From assembly GCA_017431755.1 (NCBI GenBank), contig JAFRKM010000061.1:1-6707 (forward strand): DNA of 6,707 bases, in the 5' to 3' direction. The translations under genes were made by a program, and so were the position numbers. Within the stretch, counting starts at the first letter, position 1. The number at the start of each line of letters is the position of its first letter. Positions 1 through 5,763 of this stretch are shown here, one piece after another. The stretch is from Clostridia bacterium (lineage in GTDB: Bacteria; Bacillota; Clostridia; Oscillospirales; Acutalibacteraceae). The notes beneath the pieces were generated by a model. It made no database searches. It saw only the letters and a program-made list of their open reading frames with translations, and was not told the origin of the DNA.

Positions 1-528
1 CATTTAAAAGAAGAAAATGAAAAAACAAACCGAAAACCAATTCCAGAAAAATCACCCACAAGTAATGACGACTCCGAAGAGGTACAAGAAACATCCTCGG
101 TATCACTTTCTGAACTGCAAATTGAATATCCAGTGGAAAACAATGTTCTAAAAGAATTTAGCAGCGGAAAGCCCGTCTATTCAAAAACACTTTCGGACTG
201 GAGGTCACACGAAGGAACCGATTTTAAAGCCGAAACGGGCAGTGCAGTAAAAGCAATAACAACTGGTACAGTAAAAGACATTTATAATGATTCCTCTTAT
301 GGAACAACTGTACTCATAGAACACGACGGTAAATTTACCGGATATTATTCAGGGCTTGAAAACAACGTTTCAGTTAAAAAAGGTGACCGAGTAAAAACCG
401 GACAAAATATTGGCGTAATAGGAATTGTACCTTGTGAAATTTTAGACGGGCCACATCTTCATTTTATGATTTTAAAAGATGAAAAATTTATAGACCCAAT
501 TTTAATTTTGGAAAAAGAAAATAGATAA
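1..528 (+). CDS. M23 (LytM) family peptidase, SpoIIQ-like, 5'-truncated by window edge
   Basis: The reading frame is open from base 1 and ends with TAA at 526-528, so 175 codons of the C-terminal part are visible and the true start lies left of the window. The GTG at 133 is an internal Val codon inside a continuous frame, not a start. The first ~45 visible residues are Glu/Ser/Thr/Pro-rich and look like the linker that follows an N-terminal membrane anchor. The rest is one M23 domain. The zinc ligands are intact: H-x3-D (HEGTD, His codon 208-210, Asp 220-222) and H-x-H (HLH, codons 454-462). The YSKTLSDWRxH entry motif, the GtVkdiynDssyG strand and the VkkGdrVktGq motif match clostridial SpoIIQ-type peptidases. 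SpoIIQ sits in the forespore membrane and partners SpoIIIAH across the intermembrane space during engulfment; B. subtilis SpoIIQ lost a zinc ligand whereas clostridial forms keep it. The M23 assignment is firm, the SpoIIQ role is inference. Confidence 0.87.
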   Translation, partial: HLKEENEKTNRKPIPEKSPTSNDDSEEVQETSSVSLSELQIEYPVENNVLKEFSSGKPVYSKTLSDWRSHEGTDFKAETGSAVKAITTGTVKDIYNDSSYGTTVLIEHDGKFTGYYSGLENNVSVKKGDRVKTGQNIGVIGIVPCEILDGPHLHFMILKDEKFIDPILILEKENR

Positions 529-529
529 A

Positions 530-576
530 AAAACAAGCTTCACAACAGGTGTTTTCTTGTTTTAGAAGCTTGTTTT
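530..576. terminator. Bidirectional terminator hairpin between convergent genes
   Basis: AAAACAAGCTTC (530-541) pairs perfectly with GAAGCTTGTTTT (565-576), a 12-bp stem with a 23-nt loop. The A-run on the left arm and T-run on the right arm make it work in both directions. It starts 2 bp after the stop of the M23 gene and lies 17 bp beyond the stop of the opposing Spo0A-like gene, so both convergent transcripts can end here. Confidence 0.85.
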
Positions 577-592
577 ACATAATGCTTTATAT

Positions 593-1333
593 TTATAAAA
601 ATTTCTCATATAAAATCTCTTTTATAGTAGTTAAAAATTTAGAATTACTCAAAGAATCAGCGGTTTCTCCAAAAATTTTCAAAAATTCATCACTGCCTAC
701 TTTAATAGTCTTTTTAATTGCATTCCTTATAGAAACCTCTACCGATTCGCTGGACGTAATATTATCCTTAGCAATAAGTTTATAAATTTCGTTTAAAAAC
801 ATCACACGAGTGTTTTCCGTCATATAATTTAGCGATTCACATATATAGGTATACCCTAAAATATTCGTTGGCACTCCAAGAAGCCTTACAAATTTCTTTA
901 TTTTACCAATTTTAGATATATGTTTGCCACTTGGCTTTTCACTAAAAACTGAATAAATAGCATCTTCCAGCAAAGAAAAAATTATTGGCTTTCTTATATG
1001 GTATTTTATGCCAATTTTAAATAATTCTTCTAAATTATCATCACTTTTTAATGACGACATAGTTATAATATCTGGCTTATTTTCTGCCAAGCCACTCAGC
1101 TTTTTAAAAACGCTTTCATTTTCATGATCTTTAGCGGAAACATCTGCAATAACAAGATCCGGTTTATAAAAATTCATTTCTTTTATCACATCAATACCAC
1201 TTTTAAAACATGCACAAATTTCAAATTTTTCATTTTTAGCTAAAAACTTACATAATTTATCAGAAATAATAAAATCATCGTCAATTACAATTATTTTAAT
1301 TGAATCGATTTCTTTATATAAGTTATTAAACAT
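593..1333 (-). CDS. spo0A: Spo0A-like sporulation response regulator, divergent
   Basis: A 246-aa protein with two domains. Residues ~11-130 are a receiver (REC) domain: acidic triad D18-D20, predicted phospho-acceptor D64 in the VIADV strand, S93/S94 at the switch Thr/Ser position, and K115 in IRKP. Residues ~141-246 match the Spo0A C-terminal DNA-binding domain: LLGVPxxxxGYxYIcE (151-166), then a recognition helix with VExSIRNAIKK (198-208) followed by GsdEFLKIFGeT and NSKFLTTI near the end. Spo0A is the phosphorylated master regulator of entry into sporulation and binds 0A boxes (TGTCGAA). I chose ATG 1333-1331 because GGGAAGGG lies 8 nt upstream; a TTG seven codons further upstream (1354) has no comparable site. 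The oddities are strong divergence: the usual MPxxDG loop after the phospho-Asp is replaced by SAKDHEN, and two of the three recognition-helix arginines known from Bacillus are replaced. The spoIVB/recN neighbours common beside spo0A are not in the window. It may be the sole Spo0A or a divergent paralogue. Confidence 0.83.
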   Translation of the reverse strand: MFNNLYKEIDSIKIIVIDDDFIISDKLCKFLAKNEKFEICACFKSGIDVIKEMNFYKPDLVIADVSAKDHENESVFKKLSGLAENKPDIITMSSLKSDDNLEELFKIGIKYHIRKPIIFSLLEDAIYSVFSEKPSGKHISKIGKIKKFVRLLGVPTNILGYTYICESLNYMTENTRVMFLNEIYKLIAKDNITSSESVEVSIRNAIKKTIKVGSDEFLKIFGETADSLSNSKFLTTIKEILYEKFL

Positions 1334-1341
1334 AGTGAAAA

Positions 1342-1349
1342 CCCTTCCC
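1342..1349 (-). promoter_or_regulatory. Ribosome binding site that sets the Spo0A start
   Basis: On the minus strand GGGAAGGG lies 8 nt before ATG 1333-1331. It supports this ATG over the in-frame TTG at 1354, whose upstream bases are only A/T-rich. Confidence 0.6.
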
Positions 1350-1371
1350 GTCAAAATAGATTTAATTTATG

Positions 1372-1386
1372 GTGATTTAAAATCAC
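1372..1386. repeat. Perfect 15-bp palindrome in the Spo0A leader
   Basis: GTGATTT-A-AAATCAC has 7-bp arms around one central base. It lies 38 bp upstream of the ATG, between the candidate promoter and the ribosome binding site, where a bound repressor or a small hairpin could affect expression. No known operator family is assigned. Confidence 0.45.
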
Positions 1387-1403
1387 ATTTATTTATTATT
1401 GTA

Positions 1404-1432
1404 ATTATTGTTTAATTAAAAATCAATATCAA
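1404..1432 (-). promoter_or_regulatory. Candidate sigma-A promoter of the Spo0A-like gene
   Basis: Minus strand: TTGATA (-35, 1427-1432), a 17-bp spacer, then AATAAT (-10, 1404-1409), each 5/6 to consensus. A shifted alternative, TTGATT with TACAAT, overlaps it. The predicted start is near 1397, giving a leader of about 64 nt that contains the palindrome at 1372-1386. The region is very AT-rich, so chance matches are likely. Confidence 0.4.
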
Positions 1433-1508
1433 AATTAAAAATTATTTTGTAAAGTTTAATGTTTTCAATATATTAACAAAAATTATCCAACATTAACAGC
1501 ATATTTGT

Positions 1509-1556
1509 CATATTTTCACCTCTTTTACATTATTTTACATTATTAGGTAAAATATG
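1509..1556. repeat. Long imperfect dyad enclosing a 10-bp tandem repeat
   Basis: CATATTTTCACC (1509-1520) is matched by GGTAAAATATG (1546-1556), complementary over 11 positions with one bulged base. The 25-bp interior holds TTTTACATTA twice in tandem (1523-1532 and 1533-1542). A nested dyad, ATTTTAC/GTAAAAT (1532-1538 and 1547-1553), offers an alternative pairing. No T-run follows, so it is not an obvious terminator; its position between divergent promoters suggests a regulatory site. Confidence 0.4.
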
Positions 1557-1640
1557 TCAAATGAATTTGCTTTTTATAAATACTAATAGAGATATTTGTA
1601 AATAACTATCGATTAGAAATAAATATATTGATTTTATATG

Positions 1641-1669
1641 TTGAATTTGAATAGTTTTTTAAATATAAT
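1641..1669 (+). promoter_or_regulatory. Sigma-A promoter of the secreted-protein gene
   Basis: TTGAAT (-35, 1641-1646), a 17-bp spacer, then a perfect TATAAT (1664-1669). The predicted start is near 1676, giving a leader of about 49 nt before ATG 1725. It is the best housekeeping-type promoter in the intergenic region. Confidence 0.75.
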
Positions 1670-1676
1670 ACTTACA

Positions 1677-1695
1677 TGATAAATTTAATTTATCA
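1677..1695. repeat. Perfect 19-bp palindrome at the predicted transcription start
   Basis: TGATAAATTTAATTTATCA has 9-bp arms around a single T. It begins 8 bp after the -10 box and covers the predicted initial transcribed region, the classic position for a repressor operator. It could also form a 5'-terminal hairpin, but the one-base centre does not leave a normal RNA loop, so a protein-binding site is the better reading. Confidence 0.55.
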
Positions 1696-1710
1696 AATTT
1701 ATAAAAATAT

Positions 1711-1717
1711 AGGAGTG
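1711..1717 (+). promoter_or_regulatory. Ribosome binding site of the 887-aa gene
   Basis: AGGAGTG lies 7 nt before ATG 1725. It fixes the start, and the signal peptide begins directly from this ATG. Confidence 0.8.
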
Positions 1718-1724
1718 TTGCACC

Positions 1725-4388
1725 ATGTCAAAACCAAAATATTTTAAATATTTATTATGCAGTAGCCTTATGTGTTTAATGTTTTCTTCCGTAAAAGCTG
1801 ACCCACCTACAAAAGGGGGAAAAAATGAAGGCCCCTCAACTACCGACTCAAAATTAACGGCCCAAACTATTAAAAAAAATGATCCATATGAAATTTTAAG
1901 AGAAAAGGGATTTTCCGTTGAAAGTAACGACGATTTAAACCTGGATTTATTCGAAGCAAATAACCTCGACGTAGCTTTAAAAGAAGTACTTGAATTTGTT
2001 TTACATAACAAAACCTCGGTTTTTACAGATAAAGATTCACCCGAAATCCAAAACATAATTAATAACCCTCTATTAAAAGAACGCATTGAAAACACGGCAA
2101 ATTATATTAAAACTTCTGAAGATTCCCGAATCACAAAAAGATTTAATATATTAGAAAGACTTACCAGTATAAAAAAACTAATGGAAATAGAAGGCTCTAT
2201 TCCTAATAACAATTTGTTTTTTAAATTTATATCATCAATGAAAGATGCATATCAAGTGTTTATATCTCGAGAAATAGCAGATAATATTTTAAAAAACAGC
2301 AGAGAAAAAGTAGAAAACAGTATGACCTCTCAAAGCGCCACTCAAACCGGAGCCGTAAACACAAGTGTATCCACCGGAGGAGTTAATATTGGCATTTTGG
2401 CAAACGTTTCTAACGATGAAGGATCTAGCGAAAAAGCATTTTATAAAATAGACACTTCCGGAAACGTCAAAATTTCTGTTGGTTCGGGAGTCGCAAAATA
2501 CCTTTCTGGTTCAGTAGGATATAATCTAGGCACAACACGGACCTTGATTTTTTATTCACTAGAACAATTTTTGGATTCTTATGCAAAAAACGGAAAAATC
2601 AGCTCCGTTGAGCTTAGAGAACCTGATATTAAAAAAATAGCTAAATCAAGAGATGAAATGAAAAAAGCAGAAAAGCAACTGCTCTCCAATATGCAAAATT
2701 CTATAAACACATATCTTAAAGTTTATAATATAATCCCACAAAACATTAAGTTTAGACTTCCAGAGATAACCTCCTCGTCATATGCCGACTCGCAATTATC
2801 CGCAACTTCAGCATGCAGTTTAAATGCAGAGGCAGAATGTTTAGCGTCACTTGGAATGGAAACAAAAATCCAGTCTCAAATAATTAGTACTTCTATGCGC
2901 CATTCATATATAAAACTAATAAAAAAAGACTGTAGCCCCTCTAAATATGCTGAAAGCTCATATGAAATATCTAAATTTTTAAATCAAGAAAAAAACAAAA
3001 AATACATAGAAACTCAAGAAAACTTAAAAAGTTACTTTGAAAATGAAACAAACAGCAAAGAAACAAATCAAAAAGCACTTTCGTTACTTGTTTCTAATAT
3101 GTTAGGAGACCTCAAACAATATAACTCTTGCCTATGTATATTGTCTGATGATTCTTTGCCAAAAGAAGACAAAGCTCATGCACAGGCATTAAAAGATAAA
3201 ATAGAGCTAAATTGGCTAGGAATAATCAACAGTTTAATAAAAGGACGATTAGACTTTTTAAAAACCGCAATAGCCACCGCAGTAAAATTAAGAGAGTATT
3301 GCGACAGCGAAGAAAACTTAAAGCTCTTTAAATCTTTATATAGTGAAATAAATAATCTTTCAAAAATGCAAACGTTTTCTAAGAATTTCTTTAAAAGAAA
3401 CCCTAATTTCGAAACCACTTATACATCAAACGTTAACTCTGTAATAGGCCAAATGCAGTTTGAATTACCTACTGTAGGAACAACCTCCCTTGGAATTGAT
3501 TACAGCCAAAACGAAAGTGAAGCTAAATTTGACAACTCCGAAGACATCACAGTAAGATTACAAATACCTATGGCTGGTGATAAACTATTAGGAAGACATA
3601 ACATAAAAAATAAATTTAAAGAATTAATCAAAAAACTATCCGAAAGCAAAAACAATTATCTTTCTAATTCATGTAAAGAAGCTTTGGGAGTAGTTGAAAA
3701 AGATTTTTCTAACATTTTAAAAGAACTAGGAATTAAAACTACCGCAAAAATTCCAACCGTTTTATCAGAAAAAAAATATATTTTTCTTGATATTTTCCTT
3801 ACAAAAGTAAATAAAAATTTAGGGAGAAATACAATTAAGCCTTTACCAGGAAGTACTAATCCAATTATTAAAAACGAAGACATATGGACACTTAAAAATA
3901 TAGGAAGAACAGACTCATCACTTACAAATTTAAATATAGGAATAGATAAATACGGGAAAGCAAATTTTTCTAATAATTTAGGTAAATCTTCTTCAAAAAT
4001 AGGGTCAGATACTCTCTCGTTTATAATAAATAAGTATAATGGACTAGCGTCTGGGTTTAGCGACAGTTCAAGCGAAACAAATCCGATGTGGGAAAAATTT
4101 ACCACATCACAAAAAGAACAGCTAAAAATTCTTTTTGAAAATATTAATAAACCAGACTCAAATGCACGATATGAACTCCAGGAACTATTTAATAATATTT
4201 TAGAAAACGAAAGCAAAACCAAAACCGAACATATCTTTGCTGAATTTTTGGAAAACTGCTCATATTATAGTATTGAAAACACAGAAAAAAACTATGAAAA
4301 AGCGCTCGATAGTTTAAATAAACTTTTAAATTTAAACTACAATGTAAATTACTTGGCAGAACTTAACAGGCTTCACACAGTAAAATAA
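1725..4388 (+). CDS. Large exported protein of unknown function (887 aa)
   Basis: I do not recognise this family. Residues 1-25 are a Sec signal peptide: basic start (K3, K5, K8), hydrophobic core 9-20, and a VKA/D cleavage site after A25. Two Cys in the core (12, 17) do not form a standard lipobox, so release by signal peptidase I is likelier than lipidation. Residues 26-50 are a Pro/Gly/Lys/Thr linker. Residues 52-200 are predicted mostly helical. Residues ~205-275 are a Ser/Thr/Gly-rich alternating polar/apolar stretch typical of beta strands, ending in TRTLIFYSLEQFLD. Residues ~300-550 are helical and charged. A second beta-type stretch spans ~566-616, followed by helices and a third at ~731-757; the C-terminus (785-887) is helical. 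The mature chain has eight Cys (364, 372, 403, 469, 471, 526, 650, 845). I see no transmembrane anchor, LPxTG, SLH, choline-binding or catalytic motif. It stands alone with its own promoter and terminator. A secreted effector, toxin or surface protein is possible but unproven. Confidence 0.9.
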   Translation: MSKPKYFKYLLCSSLMCLMFSSVKADPPTKGGKNEGPSTTDSKLTAQTIKKNDPYEILREKGFSVESNDDLNLDLFEANNLDVALKEVLEFVLHNKTSVFTDKDSPEIQNIINNPLLKERIENTANYIKTSEDSRITKRFNILERLTSIKKLMEIEGSIPNNNLFFKFISSMKDAYQVFISREIADNILKNSREKVENSMTSQSATQTGAVNTSVSTGGVNIGILANVSNDEGSSEKAFYKIDTSGNVKISVGSGVAKYLSGSVGYNLGTTRTLIFYSLEQFLDSYAKNGKISSVELREPDIKKIAKSRDEMKKAEKQLLSNMQNSINTYLKVYNIIPQNIKFRLPEITSSSYADSQLSATSACSLNAEAECLASLGMETKIQSQIISTSMRHSYIKLIKKDCSPSKYAESSYEISKFLNQEKNKKYIETQENLKSYFENETNSKETNQKALSLLVSNMLGDLKQYNSCLCILSDDSLPKEDKAHAQALKDKIELNWLGIINSLIKGRLDFLKTAIATAVKLREYCDSEENLKLFKSLYSEINNLSKMQTFSKNFFKRNPNFETTYTSNVNSVIGQMQFELPTVGTTSLGIDYSQNESEAKFDNSEDITVRLQIPMAGDKLLGRHNIKNKFKELIKKLSESKNNYLSNSCKEALGVVEKDFSNILKELGIKTTAKIPTVLSEKKYIFLDIFLTKVNKNLGRNTIKPLPGSTNPIIKNEDIWTLKNIGRTDSSLTNLNIGIDKYGKANFSNNLGKSSSKIGSDTLSFIINKYNGLASGFSDSSSETNPMWEKFTTSQKEQLKILFENINKPDSNARYELQELFNNILENESKTKTEHIFAEFLENCSYYSIENTEKNYEKALDSLNKLLNLNYNVNYLAELNRLHTVK

Positions 4389-4402
4389 TTTACTTTTTCT
4401 AC

Positions 4403-4424
4403 GCCCCCTATCCTGGGGGCTTTC
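4403..4424 (+). terminator. Terminator of the secreted-protein gene
   Basis: GCCCCC (4403-4408) pairs with GGGGGC (4415-4420) around a 6-nt loop, followed by a short T-tract interrupted by CA. It starts 15 bp after the stop at 4388. The stem is the most GC-rich element nearby and stands out from its AT-rich surroundings. Confidence 0.8.
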
Positions 4425-4533
4425 ATATTATTTACAAAAACAAATATTGGCAATAACTAAAAATAAATTGTAATATATTATAAAACTTTATATAAAAGCA
4501 ATCACAGTTAAAAAAGTATTTCAAAATTTCTTA

Positions 4534-4562
4534 TTGACTTTTTTTCTTGCTAAGTTTAAAAT
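4534..4562 (+). promoter_or_regulatory. Promoter of tRNA-Leu
   Basis: TTGACT (-35, 4534-4539), a 17-bp spacer, then TAAAAT (-10, 4557-4562), each 5/6 to consensus. The predicted start is near 4569, about 17 nt before the mature tRNA 5' end. A weaker upstream pair, TTGGCA (4447-4452) with TAATAT (4471-4476), has an 18-bp spacer and is not claimed. Confidence 0.7.
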
Positions 4563-4585
4563 TAATATTGTAAGCTATACTCTAT

Positions 4586-4672
4586 GCCGGTGTGGCGGAA
4601 TAGGTAGACGCAAGGGACTTAAAATCCCTCGGTAGCAATACCGTGCCGGTTCAAGTCCGGCCACCGGTACCA
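4586..4672 (+). tRNA. tRNA-Leu (anticodon UAA)
   Basis: A complete 87-nt class II tRNA with encoded CCA (4670-4672). The acceptor stem is GCCGGTG (4586-4592) with CACCGGT (4662-4668), the terminal pair being G-U, and the discriminator is A4669. The D-loop contains AGGTAGA. The anticodon stem AGGGA/TCCCT (4613-4617, 4625-4629) encloses loop CTTAAAA with anticodon TAA at 4620-4622, which reads UUA and UUG. The long variable arm GGTA-GCAA-TACC (4631-4642) is diagnostic of Leu-type tRNAs, and the T arm is GCCGG-TTCAAGT-CCGGC (4645-4661). UUA is expected to be a heavily used Leu codon in such an AT-rich genome. It is a single tRNA with its own promoter and terminator, not part of a visible cluster. 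Confidence 0.97.
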
Positions 4673-4673
4673 T

Positions 4674-4717
4674 AAAAAATCTCACCTATAATTAATATGG
4701 CGAGATTTTTTATTTTT
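4674..4717. terminator. Terminator between tRNA-Leu and the convergent MerR gene
   Basis: AAAAAATCTC (4674-4683) pairs with GAGATTTTTT (4702-4711), extended by CC/GG across one mismatch, with an AT-rich loop; TATTTTT follows. It begins one base after the tRNA CCA end. The A-run on the left arm lets it also stop the minus-strand MerR transcript that ends at 4767. Confidence 0.85.
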
Positions 4718-4766
4718 ACAGAAAAAATTAAAGAAAACCAAATGGGATTATTCAATAATTTAAAAA

Positions 4767-5624
4767 TTAAGCTTTTACATAATAATCAATCGCTTTACAC
4801 CTAAACTCAAACGCACCTTCTCCAAATTTATCATCATGTATCTTAGCTATCGATTTCAACTCTTTTTTATGTTCTTCTAATAGTTGAGGATTATTTAAAA
4901 TCAACTTTTTATTATACTCTTTTGTCTTTGCGATTTGTTTAAAACCTGCTCCGCTCATCTCAAACAGTAATTTATCGAATTTACTTATTAAATTTTGAAT
5001 TTCTGGGGAATCTACTCCTTTATTTTGTGATTCTCCTAATTTTCTATCAATCTCATCCATTTGATCCTTAATATTATTATAGTTTTTTATTCTTTCCGGG
5101 GCGCTTTTTAACATTTCATTATAATTTTCTAAGCTTTCATACATTAGTTTTATAATTTCAGGATTTTCTTTTATGGAATTGATTACTTTTTTATCAAATT
5201 TTTCATTATATAAATTTTTATCATAATTTTTTAAAAATTCAGAATTTCGTTTCATCGATTGTTCTATTTTATTAATATTAAATTCATCAAAACTCATTTT
5301 ACCATCTCCGTTTATAATTTTATCCACTAATGATATGATATCGTTTAAGTGATCTCTTTTTAAAATAAGTAATTGCTTATGGCTTTTTAAAAGTTGCAAT
5401 TTGTCTAAATCCTTATTATTAAGGATTGCTTTAATATCACTAAGTGGAATATTAAGCTCTCTAAATATTAAAATTTGCTGTAATCTTTCAAGAGACTTAT
5501 TACCATAAAGTCTGTATCCCGACTTTAAAATTGCTTCTGGTTTAAGTAAGTTTATTTGATCATAGTATCTTATAGTACGTTTACTCAAACCTGTTATTTT
5601 AGAAATTTCATTTACTGTTTTCAT
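4767..5624 (-). CDS. MerR-family regulator, TipA/Mta-type DNA-binding half with an atypical C-terminal domain
   Basis: A 285-aa transcription factor. Residues 3-22 form the MerR helix-turn-helix (VNEISKITGLSKRTIRYYD), the wing carries SGYRLY (35-40), and residues ~75-105 form the dimerisation helix. As in other MerR activators it should bind a dyad between -35 and -10 and untwist the DNA when a ligand binds. The N-terminal ~120 residues share about half their positions (by eye) with the neighbouring regulator at 5764-6495, including the MSFxEFxIxxIE hinge. The C-terminal ~165 residues do not follow the usual TipAS pattern: the YGnTxEY and DDERF signatures are missing, and the region is longer, Lys/Asn/Glu-rich and predicted all-helical, with only echoes such as GVDSPEIQNLI and HDDKFGEGAFEFRCKAIDYY. 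The start is fixed by AGGAGGT 7 nt upstream. It has its own promoter with a dyad operator, so autoregulation is likely. The ligand and target genes are unknown. Confidence 0.88.
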   Translation of the reverse strand: MKTVNEISKITGLSKRTIRYYDQINLLKPEAILKSGYRLYGNKSLERLQQILIFRELNIPLSDIKAILNNKDLDKLQLLKSHKQLLILKRDHLNDIISLVDKIINGDGKMSFDEFNINKIEQSMKRNSEFLKNYDKNLYNEKFDKKVINSIKENPEIIKLMYESLENYNEMLKSAPERIKNYNNIKDQMDEIDRKLGESQNKGVDSPEIQNLISKFDKLLFEMSGAGFKQIAKTKEYNKKLILNNPQLLEEHKKELKSIAKIHDDKFGEGAFEFRCKAIDYYVKA

Positions 5625-5649
5625 AATTTCACCTCCTCTAGCTATTTCA

Positions 5650-5680
5650 ATTATAAAGATTTACGTAACGTCAATGTCAA
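5650..5680 (-). promoter_or_regulatory. MerR-type promoter with 19-bp spacer for the regulator at 4767-5624
   Basis: Minus strand: perfect TTGACA (5675-5680) and perfect TATAAT (5650-5655) separated by 19 bp. The over-long spacer is the hallmark of MerR-activated promoters. The predicted start is near 5643, leaving a leader of about 20 nt that is mostly ribosome binding site. Confidence 0.85.
5659..5675. promoter_or_regulatory. MerR operator dyad (ATTTACGT-A-ACGTCAAT)
   Basis: A 17-bp dyad with 8-bp arms and one mismatched pair lies within the 19-bp spacer, centred at 5667, 8 bp from the -35 box. The ACGT half-sites and placement match MerR-family operators. It is likely bound by the product of the gene it precedes and perhaps also by the neighbouring paralogue. 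Confidence 0.75.
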
Positions 5681-5688
5681 CACTTTTT
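5676..5688. repeat. 13-bp direct repeat GTCAACACTTTTT, copy 1
   Basis: Identical to 6616-6628. It covers most of the -35 box and the adjacent upstream T/A tract of the first MerR promoter. It is best explained as the conserved promoter edge of a duplicated regulator unit. Confidence 0.6.
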
Positions 5689-5727
5689 TGAAAAAATTTA
5701 TAATTTTAACATTTTAATTATATATAC

Positions 5728-5757
5728 AAAAAACCACCGAACACAAAAATCCGGTGG
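5728..5757 (-). terminator. Terminator of the regulator at 5764-6495
   Basis: On the minus strand CCACCG pairs with CGGTGG around a 12-nt loop and runs straight into six Ts. It lies 7 bp past the stop codon and separates this gene from the next MerR gene, so the pair is not one operon. Confidence 0.85.
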
Positions 5758-5763
5758 CAATTT

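Larger units (their letters stand above)
1334..1724. other. 391-bp divergent intergenic region
   Basis: This region separates the leftward Spo0A-like gene from the rightward secreted-protein gene. It contains candidate promoters for each gene (1404-1432 minus, 1641-1669 plus), two perfect palindromes (1372-1386 and 1677-1695), one long imperfect dyad (1509-1556) enclosing a 10-bp tandem repeat, and a single TGTCAAA (1555-1561) one base off the Bacillus 0A box. I see no RNA gene and no credible small coding frame with a ribosome binding site. The rest is A/T-rich with no visible structure. Confidence 0.6.

Noticed and set aside
133..528. GTG at 133 as start of a 131-aa peptidase
   Set aside because: The same frame is open back to base 1, there is no ribosome binding site before 133, and the upstream residues form a plausible linker. 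The gene is truncated by the window.
549..785. 78-aa open frame antisense to the Spo0A C-terminus
   Set aside because: It is a shadow of the real gene and starts inside the terminator hairpin; no ribosome binding site or family resemblance.
1334..1354. TTG at 1354 as start of the Spo0A-like protein
   Set aside because: It would add seven residues with no family support and has no SD, while ATG 1333 has GGGAAGGG at good spacing.
1555..1561. TGTCAAA as a Spo0A-binding 0A box
   Set aside because: One base off the Bacillus consensus, a 7-mer expected by chance in this composition, and this Spo0A has an altered recognition helix, so the consensus may not apply.
1758..1800. Lipobox at Cys12 or Cys17 of the secreted protein
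   Set aside because: YLLC and SLMC lack the small residue at -1 and lie mid-core; the VKA/D site at residue 25 fits signal peptidase I better.
1685..2095. 136-aa frame antisense to the secreted protein N-terminus
   Set aside because: Low-complexity antisense shadow, no ribosome binding site, ends within the promoter region.
3176..4222. Two antisense frames (3176-3418 and 3656-4222) within the secreted-protein gene
   Set aside because: Their Phe/Ser/Leu-rich composition is what the reverse complement of a Lys/Glu/Asn-rich gene gives; no start signals.
4645..4672. tRNA-Leu 3' end as an attachment site of an integrated element
   Set aside because: I found no second copy of the tRNA 3' end in the window and no integrase gene; CCGGTGG near 5752 is just a terminator arm.
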